Below, one piece after another: positions 17,493 to 27,002 of a stretch of DNA of 64,000 nt. Source of the DNA: JAHEEL01 sp963700375 (GTDB taxonomy: Bacteria > Actinomycetota > Acidimicrobiia > Spongiisociales > UBA5794); the NCBI GenBank assembly GCA_963700375.1, contig CAVOXF010000005.1:62001-126000 (forward strand), read 5' to 3'. The position numbers were made by a program, and so were the translations under genes. Positions within the stretch are counted from its first letter, which is position 1. Every line of letters begins with the position of its first letter. The notes beneath the pieces are model-generated. The model worked only from the letters and a program-made list of their open reading frames with translations. It was not told the origin of the DNA and searched no databases.

Positions 17493-17882
17493 ATGAGAAA
17501 GATCGTTGGCTACTTCGAAGGTACCGACTCGACGCTGTTGACCGGCCTCGTCTGCGACGGGCACGACACGGTGCCGATCTCGAACGGCTTCGACAACCAC
17601 GGCATGCACGTGCGGATCATCAACAACGAGAACAAGGTCGACCTGCTCATCGGGTACGTCCACAAGATCTTCGCTCCGGAGGACTCGGTACAACCCGGAG
17701 GTGTCACATATGAAGACATCTTCCATGTGTGCCGAACCTTCGACATTCCGCTCTTGCTCGAGGTCCGCTCGGACCGGCAGCAAGCTGCACGGAATCTGTT
17801 CAACGAGATTCCCGACGTCGTCGAGTTCGTCGATCCCGACGAGATCTTCGAGAAGGCTCGCGAGATCCTCGAGGAGAGCTAA
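17493..17882 (+). CDS. Conserved-looking protein of unknown function, 129 aa
   Basis: I do not recognise this protein. It begins MRKIVGYFEGTDS behind a strong AAGGAGG site, only 12 bases after the glutamate dehydrogenase stop, so it is certainly meant to be translated with it. It is soluble and acidic, with alternating strands and helices. A hydrophobic strand (VDLLIGYVHKIF) lies at about residues 49-60 and another (IPLLLEVRS) near 85-93. A C-terminal acidic helix starts around residue 108. No cysteine cluster or nucleotide motif is visible. Its place between glutamate dehydrogenase and hydroxypyruvate reductase suggests a regulatory or accessory role in the same pathway. Confidence 0.75.
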   Translation: MRKIVGYFEGTDSTLLTGLVCDGHDTVPISNGFDNHGMHVRIINNENKVDLLIGYVHKIFAPEDSVQPGGVTYEDIFHVCRTFDIPLLLEVRSDRQQAARNLFNEIPDVVEFVDPDEIFEKAREILEES

Positions 17883-17920
17883 AGGCGCTCCGACAATCCC
17901 GGATACGAAGAAGAAAGGGG

Positions 17921-19054
17921 ATGCCGTTGGCTCCCAAGGAATGGACTGTGCTCAATCCAGGTGGCAGCCATCGCGTGATCGTCACGAAGGAACTCCCAGG
18001 CGAGCGCTGGCTCGACATTCTCACGGCAGCCGACTGCTCCGTTGAGGTGTGTCAATCGTCGGACGTGCTCACGCCCGACGAGATCGCCGAGCGCATCGGT
18101 GACTCGTGCGACGGTGCGATCGGCCAGTTGACCGAGGATTGGAACGCGGATCTGTTTGCGGAACTCGCGTCATCCGGCGGATCGGCGTATTCGAACTACG
18201 CCGTCGGCTACAACAACGTGGACGTCACCGGCGCCACAGCCGCAGGGATCCCGGTCGGCAACACACCGGGCGTGTTGACCGAAACAACGGCGGAGATGGC
18301 GGTCGCCTTGACCTTCGCGGTCGGGCGCCGGGTCGTTGAGGGGGACCGCTTCATGCGCGGCGGGCACTATCAAGGCTGGCTTCCCACGCTGTTCATGGGC
18401 AGGAGATTCCGCGGACGCACGGTGGGAATCATCGGAGCCGGCCGGATCGGAGCTGCGTACGGTCGGATGATGGTCGAGGGCCTCAAGATGAACCTCGTCT
18501 ACTTCGACCTCTGCCCGAACGAGGAGCTCGAACAGTACATCGCCGACTACTCAGCGTTCCTCGTCGCCGCCGGAGAGGATCCGGTTTCGTGCCGTAGGCT
18601 CGACACGATCGAGGGCCTGCTGGCCGAATCGGACGTAGTCAGCCTCCACACCGTGCTCGATAGTTCGACGACACACCTGATCAACGGCGAGCGGCTCGCC
18701 TTGATGAAGCCCAATGCGATCCTCGTGAACACGGCCCGTGGCCCAATCATCGACGAGGTCGCCCTCATTGCTCACTGTCGGGCCAATCCCGACTTCAGGG
18801 CTGCGCTCGATGTATTCGAGGTCGAGCCGGCAATGAAACCCGGCCTCGGAGAACTCGAGAATGTCGTCATCGTCCCTCACATCGCTTCTGCGACAAGATG
18901 GACACGCGAGGGAATGGCAACACTGGCCGCCGCCAACGTCGCCGCGATCCTCCAGGGATACCCTGTATGGGAGAGCGATGACATCCTGCCGTTCCTCTCG
19001 GGTGATGTTCCGAAGGCGGCACCGAGCATCGTCAACGCAACAGATCTCAACTAG
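17921..19054 (+). CDS. Hydroxypyruvate reductase, plant HPR1-like (D-2-hydroxyacid dehydrogenase family)
   Basis: The protein has about 377 residues and is predicted to reduce hydroxypyruvate to D-glycerate (and glyoxylate to glycolate) with NAD(P)H. It reads strikingly like plant peroxisomal HPR1. The shared segments include NPGGSHRVIVTK, GVLTETTAEMA, GIIGAGRIGAAYGRMMVEG, the arginine in VNTARGP, the glutamate in FEVEPAMKPGL and the histidine in VPHIASATRW. The Rossmann glycines and catalytic Arg-Glu-His triad are intact. ATG 17921 directly abuts AAAGGGG. TTG 17927, with better spacing from that site, may be the real start. It belongs to the rightward operon with gdhA and an aminotransferase, which could supply hydroxypyruvate from serine. 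Confidence 0.9.
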   Translation: MPLAPKEWTVLNPGGSHRVIVTKELPGERWLDILTAADCSVEVCQSSDVLTPDEIAERIGDSCDGAIGQLTEDWNADLFAELASSGGSAYSNYAVGYNNVDVTGATAAGIPVGNTPGVLTETTAEMAVALTFAVGRRVVEGDRFMRGGHYQGWLPTLFMGRRFRGRTVGIIGAGRIGAAYGRMMVEGLKMNLVYFDLCPNEELEQYIADYSAFLVAAGEDPVSCRRLDTIEGLLAESDVVSLHTVLDSSTTHLINGERLALMKPNAILVNTARGPIIDEVALIAHCRANPDFRAALDVFEVEPAMKPGLGELENVVIVPHIASATRWTREGMATLAAANVAAILQGYPVWESDDILPFLSGDVPKAAPSIVNATDLN

Positions 19055-19070
19055 CAAGGAGCCCATCGAC

Positions 19071-20264
19071 ATGCGCATAGCCGACCGTATCTCCGACCTC
19101 GGAACCGAGACCGCCTTCGCGGTTTCGGGCGAGGCCGCCCAGTTCGCCGCCAAGGGGAACCGGGTCTACCCGTTCCACCTCGGCGACATCAACCTCCCGA
19201 CGCCCTCGACCGTGGTCGAAGGGTCGTTCAAGGCGATCGAGGACGGCAAGACGGGCTACTGCCCGAATGCCGGTATCCCGCAACTGCGCGAGGCCCTCGC
19301 GGCCAACGTCGCCGAGTCACACAACACGCCGTACACGGCCGAGAACGTTGTGATGCAGCCGGGCGGCAAACCGACCATCGGCAAGTTCATCCTCACCATG
19401 ATGAACCCCGGCGACGAGGTGCTCTACCCGAACCCCGGCTACCCGATCTACGAATCACAGATCGAGTTCCACGGCGGCGTCGCCGTCCCCTACGGCTACA
19501 CCGAGGGTGCCGACAACTTCGCGCTCGACTTCGACTCGATCGAACGTGGCATCACCGACAAGACCCGTCTGCTGATCCTCAACGACCTGCAGAACCCGAT
19601 GGGTGCCGAGTGCTCGCTCGAAGAGTTGCAGCGGCTCGCCGACCTCGCTCGCAAGCACGATCTCTACGTGCTGGCAGACGAGGCGTACTTCGACATGCGG
19701 TACGAGGGCAAGAGCAAGTCGTTCGTCGAACAGCCCGGCATGGCAGAGCGCACCGTGGTGCTCTACACGTTCTCGAAGAAGTTCGCGATGACGGGTTGGC
19801 GCCTCGGTGCCAGCGTCGGGCCGAAGGAGATCGTCGACGTGATCGCCAAGCTCAACGTCAACGACGAGTCCTGCTCGAACCACTTCATCCAGTACGGCGC
19901 GCTCGCCGGCCTGACGGGTGACCAGACCGAAGTGCAGGCAATCCTCGACGAGCTCCACGCCCGGCGAGACGCAACGGCGGAAGGCCTCAACGCCATCGAC
20001 GGCGTGCACACCTTCACGCCGAATGCGACGTTCTACCTCTTCCCGAACGTAACGGAACTCATGGAGCGAAAGGGCCTGACCGACTACGAGGAGTTCCGCC
20101 GTGCGGCGCTCCACGCCACCGGTGTGTCGTTCACCACCCGCCGCCACTTCGGCCGCGAGATCCCCGGTGAGGCGAACCGCTACATCCGCTTTGCCTACTC
20201 CGGCATCTCCGTCCCCGACATCAAGGAGTCCCTGGCGCTCCTCAAGGACTGGGCTGAGGCGTAG
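19071..20264 (+). CDS. Class I/II pyridoxal-phosphate aminotransferase
   Basis: The protein has 397 residues from ATG 19071, with AAGGA ten bases upstream. Fold-type I motifs are in order: YCPNAGIPQLREAL near the N-terminus, NPGYPIYESQ, NDLQNPMGAE, the cofactor-binding ADEAYFDM, the PLP lysine in FSKKFAMTGWRLG, and a C-terminal RYIRFAYSG with the carboxylate-binding arginine. Substrates cannot be fixed from motifs. Because it follows hydroxypyruvate reductase and shares an operon with glutamate dehydrogenase, a serine- or alanine-type donor with 2-oxoglutarate or glyoxylate as acceptor is plausible. Confidence 0.92.
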   Translation: MRIADRISDLGTETAFAVSGEAAQFAAKGNRVYPFHLGDINLPTPSTVVEGSFKAIEDGKTGYCPNAGIPQLREALAANVAESHNTPYTAENVVMQPGGKPTIGKFILTMMNPGDEVLYPNPGYPIYESQIEFHGGVAVPYGYTEGADNFALDFDSIERGITDKTRLLILNDLQNPMGAECSLEELQRLADLARKHDLYVLADEAYFDMRYEGKSKSFVEQPGMAERTVVLYTFSKKFAMTGWRLGASVGPKEIVDVIAKLNVNDESCSNHFIQYGALAGLTGDQTEVQAILDELHARRDATAEGLNAIDGVHTFTPNATFYLFPNVTELMERKGLTDYEEFRRAALHATGVSFTTRRHFGREIPGEANRYIRFAYSGISVPDIKESLALLKDWAEA

Positions 20265-20294
20265 CCGGTAGCCGAGTAGCTGAGAGCCGGAACC

Positions 20295-20322
20295 CGTCCC
20301 CCCGTCCGAAGGGCGGGGGACG
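20295..20322. terminator. GC-rich hairpin between convergent genes
   Basis: An eight-base perfect stem (CGTCCCCC paired with GGGGGACG) encloses a 12-base loop. It starts 30 bases after the aminotransferase stop and lies before the end of the convergent transketolase-like gene. There is no U-tract on either strand, as is common in GC-rich actinobacteria. A shared bidirectional terminator is the likely role. Confidence 0.45.
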
Positions 20323-20393
20323 CGGAGAAGCGTCGACGACGCTCGACGCGTCCTACGCCCTCGACCGCCCGGTTCGTCGATCCCGATCGGTTC

Positions 20394-22713
20394 TCACCGC
20401 ACCCTGGTGAGCGCATCCAGGTAGCGCTTGATCTGCTTGATCTGACCCTCGCCGTCGAGTCCGGCCTCGTGGACCACCATGTCGCCGACGCCGGAACTGA
20501 GATAGCGGCCGTTCTGGAAGGGGTACATCGTGTTGGCGCGTCCCAGTTCGCTCCGAATCCACCGGTAGGTGGTTGGCAGCGTGAAGTCGGTGATTCCCAT
20601 CGCCCGTTGCGCCACCGCATCCGGGAAGACCGCCTCCTGATCCGCATTCGAGAACCGGTCGAACAACTCAGCTGAGGTGACCAGGTAGGCATCGAGGTCG
20701 ATGCCGGCTTCTTCCAATCGTGGCAGGGTCTCGTCTACGAAGGCGTAGGTCACGGCAGAACCCTGCAGCACGACGGCGCCATCCGGTGTTCCGGTGGCGC
20801 TGCGCAGCTTGTAGAACCCTTGAGCGGCCATCTCTGCAGGCGCCAGACCGAGCCCTTCACGGTCCGGAACGGTCTCGCCGGGGCGGGTAACGAATGGGGC
20901 AATGATCGCAGGGCGCGCCCGGAACGCCGCCGCAACCATCGGCCACATCTCCGCCGGCTCCCACGGGGTCAGCGTGATTGCCGTGCCCCGGGACGAAGTT
21001 CTCCTGCAGCAGCTGCAGAGCTTGGGGATCGGCGTGGGTCGGACCGTCCTCGCCGGTCTTCATGCCGGCGTGGGCACAGACGAGCACGAACGGCCGATAC
21101 GGACCAGGTTCGGTCTCCTGGCGCATCTGGTTCCCGATTGCGTGCAATCGGGATGCAATGTGTCCGAGAGGAGCGAGAAATGCTCCGTACGACGCGACGG
21201 CTCCCACATGGTCTCCGAACGCCGATGCGCCGCTGAGCACACACGACAGTCCGTCCTCACAGATTCCTCCCACCGAGAGCGACCGGGCCTCTGGATTGGT
21301 GGTCCGGTGGTAGAAACCTCCGGGGAATCCCGTTGCCACGTCCGAGATCGCCGTTGAACCCAGCAGGTCCGCTGCCCCGATCAAGATCGCTCCGCCGGAC
21401 ATTCTGTTCAAGTACCCCAGGCTTCGGCCAAGCGCCTGTCGGAGCGCCAACTTGTCGCCCGGCTCCAGAACGAGTTCCTCCGGGACAACGGCCGGATCAG
21501 CAGCCGCGTAGATCTGCTCCACATCTGGCGCCCCTTCACGCTGCTTCCGCCCACGGGCGTTCAGACGATCCTTCGCACTGCTGAGGCGACCGGCAAGTGC
21601 CGCTGTCATCTCGTCGGCTTCGAGCAATGCTCGATATCGCTCGAGCGTCGCCCACTCAGCAGCTTCAACCGCTACGGCGTCCGATCCGTCCGCCTTCGGC
21701 AGGGAGTCCGTGTCTTCACGGAATAGGGGGCGCTGGGTAGCGAGGTACTCGTCGCTGCACATCGCGTGACCGCCGCCGTGCGACTTCTTCCCCTCGACGC
21801 CGTATTGCCACCCTTTCGTCGTCCGATAGACGATGGCGGTCGGCTGTCCGTTGTCCAGTTCGGCCGCCATCCGCTGTGCGGTCAGCACGAGCCCGAAGTC
21901 GAAACCGTCCGTCACGTGGATCACGTTCCAGTCGTGGAGGTAGAAGAACTCGCACGGATCCCACTGCACGTAGTCGCCGGGTTGGCTTCCTTCACGGGTG
22001 ACGGCGTCCGAATCGATCGCTGCCTGGTTCCAATCCAGGTGCATCACCGCGTTCGAAAGACCCGAGGTGCCGGCAAATGCTGCCGCCTCGGCTGCTCTTC
22101 CCGGTGTGAGGCCTCCCTCGCCCTCGATCAGATGCACCCGCGGCGCGTCGCTCCCGTAGGCGTCGGCAGCTGCCACTGCCAATCCGAGGGACGTCCCGAC
22201 TCCGATGCCGGATGCCCCGGTGGACAGTTTCACGAACGGAGTGGCCGGCGTCGGATGCCCGTCGAGCGCCTTCGAGTGGAACTCTCGGAACAGTGGGGTC
22301 GGCTGAGTTACGTTGCGCCGGAAGCCAAGAAGATCCTCGAGGCGCAGCCGCAGGTTCTGCTCATCGGGCAGGAGATCGGGTCGCGCGATCCGTGTGATCT
22401 CGTCCCGCAACGCCCACATCGCGTACAAACCCATCGCCTTGTGTCCGGCGGAGTACGAGATCAGATCCTGGTCCCTGCGGTTCGGATCTCCGATGTCGTA
22501 GTCCATGCCATCGAACAGCAGGCCTGCCACGATGTGACCGGACGAGATCGAACCACCCGGGTGCCCCGACTGCGCGAAGTTGAACAGGACGGAGCACAGC
22601 GCCCGGTAGAACTCGTCGAATCGCTCCAAAGCCGCCAACTCATCCGGCGCTATTCCCACCGATTCCGAAACCTCTACCCACGTCGCCCGTCGCGGTCCGA
22701 ACGCTCGACTCAT
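20394..22713 (-). pseudogene. Transketolase-like gene interrupted by a single-base frameshift
   Basis: Two overlapping minus-strand frames make up one thiamine-diphosphate enzyme of about 772 residues. The first frame runs from ATG 22713. It holds HPGGSISSGHI, SYSAGHKAMGLYAMWAL, the GEGGLTPGRAAEAA cofactor region and the pyrimidine-binding domain up to LLQENFVPG. The second frame, ending at 20394, continues ITLTPWEPAEMWPMV and carries the C-terminal domain. Removing one base from the C4 run at 20986-20989 (G4 in the gene) joins them perfectly. The rest is uninterrupted, so this is either a recent mutation or a sequencing error. Ketol transfer is the family reaction. Hydroxypyruvate, metabolised next door, is a known transketolase donor, so a link is possible. 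Confidence 0.85.
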
Positions 22714-22857
22714 GATCGCCTCAACTCCTCATCTCACTCGTCCTATGGCTCCAGCTACCCGGCCATTCCTGGTGTCCTCGACTACGGCCAACATCCTACT
22801 TGCCGGGTCAACAGGCCCGCCCGAGGCGGCGGCGTCTCTGAGCCCTGATGGAACCAT

Positions 22858-23469
22858 CTACCCATTCGTCGGTTCGAGCCCTTCATCTGAGAGCAGGCTC
22901 TCGTAGTCTTCCGGCGTGTTCACGTCGCGGGGCGAGGAGCCGGCGACACGGAGTCGCACGACCCGTTCATCGTTCCCCTCGACCACAAGACGCCCGAGCA
23001 CCTTCTCTCCCGGCATCTCCGTCGCCTCGTTGAGGGCTGCTCGTGAGATCAGGAATGGGTTGGTCGTGCGATCGTCGTACTCGGTCGCCGCGGCCCACGG
23101 GTGGCTCTCGTTCCAGAGGTGGACCATGGCATCGATCACATCGGCCCCGGTGGTCGGCTGGTCACCCGCGACCAGGACAAACGCATCGGCGTCGGGATCC
23201 GTCGATGTGGCTGTAACGAACGACGACATGTTGCCGCGTCGATAGTCGGGGTTGCGCACGATGGTGGCCCGCACCGCCAGGATCGAAGCCTCGACTACTT
23301 CGTAGCTAGCCCCGGTCACGACGATCACCCGATCGACACGACTCGCCTCGACGGCCGCGAGCGTGGCGTTGAGCACCGTTCGGTCGTGGAACGGCAGGAG
23401 CAATTTGGGTGTGCCCATGCGCTCGGCAGCACCGGCCGCGAGCACGACACCGGTGATCGAACCGCTCAT
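22858..23469 (-). CDS. mocA: Molybdenum cofactor cytidylyltransferase / MobA-like NTP transferase
   Basis: The protein has 203 residues and an N-terminal nucleotide-binding loop VLAAGAAERMGTPKLLLP, with VLVAGDQPTT as the metal-binding motif. The C-terminal DVNTPEDYESL is typical of MocA. It would convert Mo-molybdopterin to the cytosine dinucleotide form used by bacterial xanthine dehydrogenase-family enzymes. Its ATG follows directly on the stop of the molybdopterin subunit gene, so it is the last gene of that operon. In E. coli mocA (ygfJ) sits in the same kind of cluster with ssnA and xdhD. Confidence 0.9.
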   Translation of the reverse strand: MSGSITGVVLAAGAAERMGTPKLLLPFHDRTVLNATLAAVEASRVDRVIVVTGASYEVVEASILAVRATIVRNPDYRRGNMSSFVTATSTDPDADAFVLVAGDQPTTGADVIDAMVHLWNESHPWAAATEYDDRTTNPFLISRAALNEATEMPGEKVLGRLVVEGNDERVVRLRVAGSSPRDVNTPEDYESLLSDEGLEPTNG

Positions 23470-25689
23470 CTAGACGCCGGCAATGTCCTGCGGCCGTACC
23501 GGCACCCGCCTGAGCGGTCGGCCGGTGGCCGCGCGAATCGCGGCGACGACAGCTGGAGTCGAACTGATCGTTGGCGACTCGCCGATTCCCTTCGCTCCGA
23601 ACGGACCCCAGTGGTCGCCGGCCTCGATGATGCGAGTCTCGACCGCCGGGGCATCAAGGAACGTCGGAATGAGGTAGTCGGTGAATGTCGGATTCCGGAT
23701 GATCCCCTCGTCGATCACCAGTTCCTCCATGATTGCGAGGCCCATGCCCTGCATGATCCCGCCTTCGAGTTGGCCGGTGATGGCCTGCGGATTCAGCGCC
23801 GTGCCGACATCCTGCGACGTGTCGATGCGGACCACGCGCACGAGACCGAGTTCGGGATCGACGTCGACCACGGCACGGTGGGCGGCAACGACAAAACCGG
23901 CATGTACGTCGCCCTGTCCGTTCTCGTCCGGTGGGAAGGTCTCGGGATGACGGAACTGCACATGGTGGTCGACCGGTCCGGCCGCGCACACGTCCTCGAT
24001 CGATGCGATCCGTTCACCAGCCTTGTAGACCCCGTCTTCACGGAGTTCGTCGCCACCGTGATCCGAAAGGATCTGGTCGCGCAGGCCAACTGCTGCGGCG
24101 TGAACCGCGCCGCCGGTCATCTGGGTCTGGCGTGAAGCCGACGTCGATCCGGCCGACCCGATCTGGGACGTGTCGTCCCAAACCACGGCGACCTTCTCGG
24201 TCCCGAGCACCGTTCGCGTGATCTGCTGGCACACGGTCACCAGGCCCTGCCCGACCTCCATGGCTGCGGTGTGGACCTCGACACCGGCCGGCGTCATCAC
24301 CACTCTGGCCTCGGCGAAGTCGTCGAATCCCTCCGAGAACGCAAGGTTCTTCAGCCCGAGGGCGTATCCGACGCCGCGGACCACCGAGGACGACGGCGTC
24401 GTCAGCCCGGTCCCACCAGGGAGGAGCCTTGGATCGTCGCCCTCGAGCGCATCTGGGAGCGGGATCGCCTCGATCGCGTCGATGACCTCGAGCGTCGGCA
24501 GCGACCCTTCGATGATCTGACCTGACGTCGACATGGGATCACCGGCAAGCAGGGCGTTCTTCCTGCGCAACTCGAGCGGATCCATGGCGAGTTCTGCGGC
24601 CAGGAGATCCATCTGACTCTCGGACGCGAAACACGTCTGGACGGCACCGAAGCCGCGCATGGCGCCGGCCGGAGGATTGTTCGTCTTCGCCACTGCCGCA
24701 TCCACCACCACGTTGTCGCAGCGGTACGGGCCCACCGTGAAGAACGCCGCGTTGGCGAGCACCGCGCGACTCGTATGGGCATAGGCCCCTCCGTCGAGCA
24801 GGAGACGCGCCGTGACCTTCACCAGATTCCCATCTGCATCCGCCTCATGGCGATAGACCATGTGAGCCGGGTGACGCTTGACGTGACCGGCGAACGATTC
24901 GGTTCGGTCGTACACCATCTTCACAGGGCGACCGGTCGCAAGCGACAGCATGGCGACGTGGATGTGCAGCGAGATGTCCTCACGGGAACCAAACGCCCCG
25001 CCGATTCCTGCCGGATGGCATCGAACCGAGTCGTCCGGCATGCCGAGGCACGCGACGATCTGCCGGTGGTCGACGTGAATCCATTGGCTCGTCACATAGA
25101 GATCGAGTCCGCCTTCGCCGTCCGGGATCGCGAACCCGGCTTCGGGTCCGAGCGGCGCCTGGTCCTGGGTCGCGGTCTCGTAGATCCCCTCGACGACGAC
25201 CGATCCGGTTGCATCGAGGTCGCCGCGCCGGATCTTCATCTCGCGGAAGCTCGATCCATCCTCAACGGCCTGCTGGGGGTCCGTGAGCGGCGTGAGCGGC
25301 TCCCACTCCACGATGATCGCAGCAGCAGCGCGCCGGGCGGTCTCTTCGTCGTCGGCGGCGACCACAGCGACCGGCTCACCCCAGTACTGAGCGATGCCGT
25401 CGCAGAAGACCGGCTGGTCCTGCTCTTCTTGGCCGAACGTGGGCTTGCCCTGAACGTCATCCTGGGTCAGCACGGCGCGGACACCGGCCATCGCAAGCGC
25501 CGGTCCGACATCGAGGCGAACGATTCGAGCGTGGGCATACGGGCTCCGCAAGGTGGACCCCCACAGCATGTCCTCGGACCAGAGATCCGACGCGTATGCG
25601 AAGTTCCCCATCACCTTCGGCGTACCGTCCGGGCGCCGGACACTCGTGCCGATTCCGCCGCGGACGCCGGAGGTCGTCTTGGTAGTCAT
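23470..25689 (-). CDS. Xanthine dehydrogenase-family molybdopterin-binding subunit
   Basis: The protein has 739 residues from ATG 25689, which overlaps the Fe-S subunit stop by four bases. The N-terminal a/b hammerhead domain starts with RPDGTPKVMGNFAYASD. The molybdopterin domains contain GIGGAFGSRED and GAMRGFGAVQT, an XDH-like motif lacking the VAYRCSFR loop of CO dehydrogenase. The late FGAKGIGESPT carries the catalytic glutamate. With the separate Fe-S and FAD subunits upstream it makes a three-subunit hydroxylase. The neighbouring 8-oxoguanine deaminase points to purine substrates, although related enzymes act on other N-heterocycles. Confidence 0.93.
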   Translation of the reverse strand: MTTKTTSGVRGGIGTSVRRPDGTPKVMGNFAYASDLWSEDMLWGSTLRSPYAHARIVRLDVGPALAMAGVRAVLTQDDVQGKPTFGQEEQDQPVFCDGIAQYWGEPVAVVAADDEETARRAAAAIIVEWEPLTPLTDPQQAVEDGSSFREMKIRRGDLDATGSVVVEGIYETATQDQAPLGPEAGFAIPDGEGGLDLYVTSQWIHVDHRQIVACLGMPDDSVRCHPAGIGGAFGSREDISLHIHVAMLSLATGRPVKMVYDRTESFAGHVKRHPAHMVYRHEADADGNLVKVTARLLLDGGAYAHTSRAVLANAAFFTVGPYRCDNVVVDAAVAKTNNPPAGAMRGFGAVQTCFASESQMDLLAAELAMDPLELRRKNALLAGDPMSTSGQIIEGSLPTLEVIDAIEAIPLPDALEGDDPRLLPGGTGLTTPSSSVVRGVGYALGLKNLAFSEGFDDFAEARVVMTPAGVEVHTAAMEVGQGLVTVCQQITRTVLGTEKVAVVWDDTSQIGSAGSTSASRQTQMTGGAVHAAAVGLRDQILSDHGGDELREDGVYKAGERIASIEDVCAAGPVDHHVQFRHPETFPPDENGQGDVHAGFVVAAHRAVVDVDPELGLVRVVRIDTSQDVGTALNPQAITGQLEGGIMQGMGLAIMEELVIDEGIIRNPTFTDYLIPTFLDAPAVETRIIEAGDHWGPFGAKGIGESPTISSTPAVVAAIRAATGRPLRRVPVRPQDIAGV

Positions 25690-26147
25690 GCGTCCTCCTT
25701 CGTCACGGTCTCGAATGCTCTCAGAATTGCTCCGTACCCCGTGCACCGGCAGATGTTGCCGGAGAGGGCTTCGCGGATTTCGATCTCACTCGGACGCGGG
25801 TTCCCAGCAAGTAGGTGGGATCCGGCCACCACGACGCCGGGAGTGCAGAAGCCGCACTGCACGCCGCCTTCGGCGAGCATCGCCTCCTGGAACGGATGCA
25901 GATTGTCCTCGCTTCCGAGACCCTCGACGGTCGTCACGTTTGCGCCATCGGCGTCGGCAGCCATGATGAGGCACGAGCAGACGGCCTCGTCATCGAAGAC
26001 CACCGTGCACGAACCGCACTCGCCCTGCTCACACGCATCCTTTGTTCCCGGCAGGTCGAGGTCGTTCCTCAAGACGGTGAGCAGACTTTCTGTTCCGGCG
26101 ACGTCGACGACCCGCTCCTCACCATTGACCGTGATCGTGACGTTCAT
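25686..26147 (-). CDS. [2Fe-2S] subunit of the xanthine dehydrogenase-family enzyme
   Basis: The protein has 153 residues. All eight cluster cysteines are present. The plant-ferredoxin-type cluster uses Cys39, Cys44, Cys47 and Cys59, and the helical-domain cluster uses Cys98, Cys101, Cys133 and Cys135 (CGFC and CRCTGY motifs). It passes electrons from the molybdenum centre to FAD. Start and stop overlap the flanking subunit genes by four bases each. This intact subunit is a useful contrast to the cysteine-less domain of the XdhD-like protein at 29209-32103. Confidence 0.96.
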   Translation of the reverse strand: MNVTITVNGEERVVDVAGTESLLTVLRNDLDLPGTKDACEQGECGSCTVVFDDEAVCSCLIMAADADGANVTTVEGLGSEDNLHPFQEAMLAEGGVQCGFCTPGVVVAGSHLLAGNPRPSEIEIREALSGNICRCTGYGAILRAFETVTKEDA

Positions 26148-26950
26148 CGGGCGCTCCGTTCGACGAGCCGCCGGGCAAGAACACCCGCAGCGTGCCTTCG
26201 ATACGCCTCAGTCGATCGGTGATCGGTGATCGGCTTGACCTCCTCGGACACGATCCGGGCGAACTCGTCGAGCGCAGCCGTGGAGATCGTCGGCTCGGCG
26301 TTGATCATCTCTTCGGCACGGATCGCCCGGATCGGCGTCGGTGCGACCGATCCGAGGGCCACGCGGAAGCCGTCGTCGCCTCGCATCACCAGGCAGCTCA
26401 CCGTGGAGATGACCATCGCATTGCGCACGCCGACCTTCGCGAACTCCTGGTGCTCGGGGAGATCCTCGGGCACCACGACCGCGGTGATGATCTCGTCCGG
26501 TTCGATCGATGTCCGTTTCACCCCGGTGAAGAACTCGCGCCACGGCACGACGCGAGTGCCGCGGGCCGACGACCGAACTTCGATGGAGGCCTCGGCTGCG
26601 GCGATCCACGGAAGTCCATCCCCCGCCGGGCTGGCGGTTCCGACATTCCCCCCGATGGTGCCTGCGGCGCGGATCTGCGGCGACCCGACGGTTCGCGCGG
26701 CCTGGGCCAGTCCGCGATGCGGACCCCGCTCGAGGCGCGCCCATTTGGCCCCCGAGCCGATGCGGTCCGCGGTCACCTCCTGGAGTTCTTCGACTCGGCG
26801 CAGCGAGATCACCTGCGCCGGCCGATGGTGGGCAAGGTTGACCTCAACCATGAGGTCGGTTCCTCCGGCGAGGAGCTCGGCGTCCGGCTGTTGGGCCTTT
26901 GCAGCGAGCGCTTCGTCGAGGTCACGTGCAGCAACGAATTCCATGGCCAT
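26144..26950 (-). CDS. FAD-binding subunit of the xanthine dehydrogenase-family enzyme
   Basis: The protein has about 268 residues. The flavin-binding motifs AGGTDLMVEVN and TIGGNVGTASPAGDG are intact, and the C-terminal CO-dehydrogenase flavoprotein domain follows. ATG 26950 (MAMEF) is chosen, with ATG 26944 also possible; the longer open frame upstream adds sequence not found in the family. It is followed by the Fe-S and Mo subunits in the usual M-S-L order with four-base overlaps. It is probably co-transcribed with the 8-oxoguanine deaminase that ends about 50 bases upstream. Confidence 0.92.
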   Translation of the reverse strand: MAMEFVAARDLDEALAAKAQQPDAELLAGGTDLMVEVNLAHHRPAQVISLRRVEELQEVTADRIGSGAKWARLERGPHRGLAQAARTVGSPQIRAAGTIGGNVGTASPAGDGLPWIAAAEASIEVRSSARGTRVVPWREFFTGVKRTSIEPDEIITAVVVPEDLPEHQEFAKVGVRNAMVISTVSCLVMRGDDGFRVALGSVAPTPIRAIRAEEMINAEPTISTAALDEFARIVSEEVKPITDHRSTEAYRRHAAGVLARRLVERSAR

Positions 26951-27002
26951 ACCGTAGTCGCGGAGACGCAATCCGTTGGCGGCTAGTCCGCTACCCGACA
27001 AC

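Noticed and set aside
15048..17783. A 911-codon open frame on the minus strand opposite the carbamoyltransferase and glutamate dehydrogenase genes
   Set aside because: It is a shadow created by GC-rich codon use. It spans two real genes and their intergenic gap, has no recognisable domain, and its composition is dominated by Arg, Asp, Val and His, as expected from antisense reading.
22860..22890. A GGTTCGAGCCC string resembling a tRNA T-arm
   Set aside because: It lies inside the last codons of mocA and no acceptor, D or anticodon arms fit around it.
23101..26229. Long plus-strand frames opposite the xanthine dehydrogenase subunits
   Set aside because: All three subunits on the minus strand are full-length with cofactor motifs; the plus frames have none.
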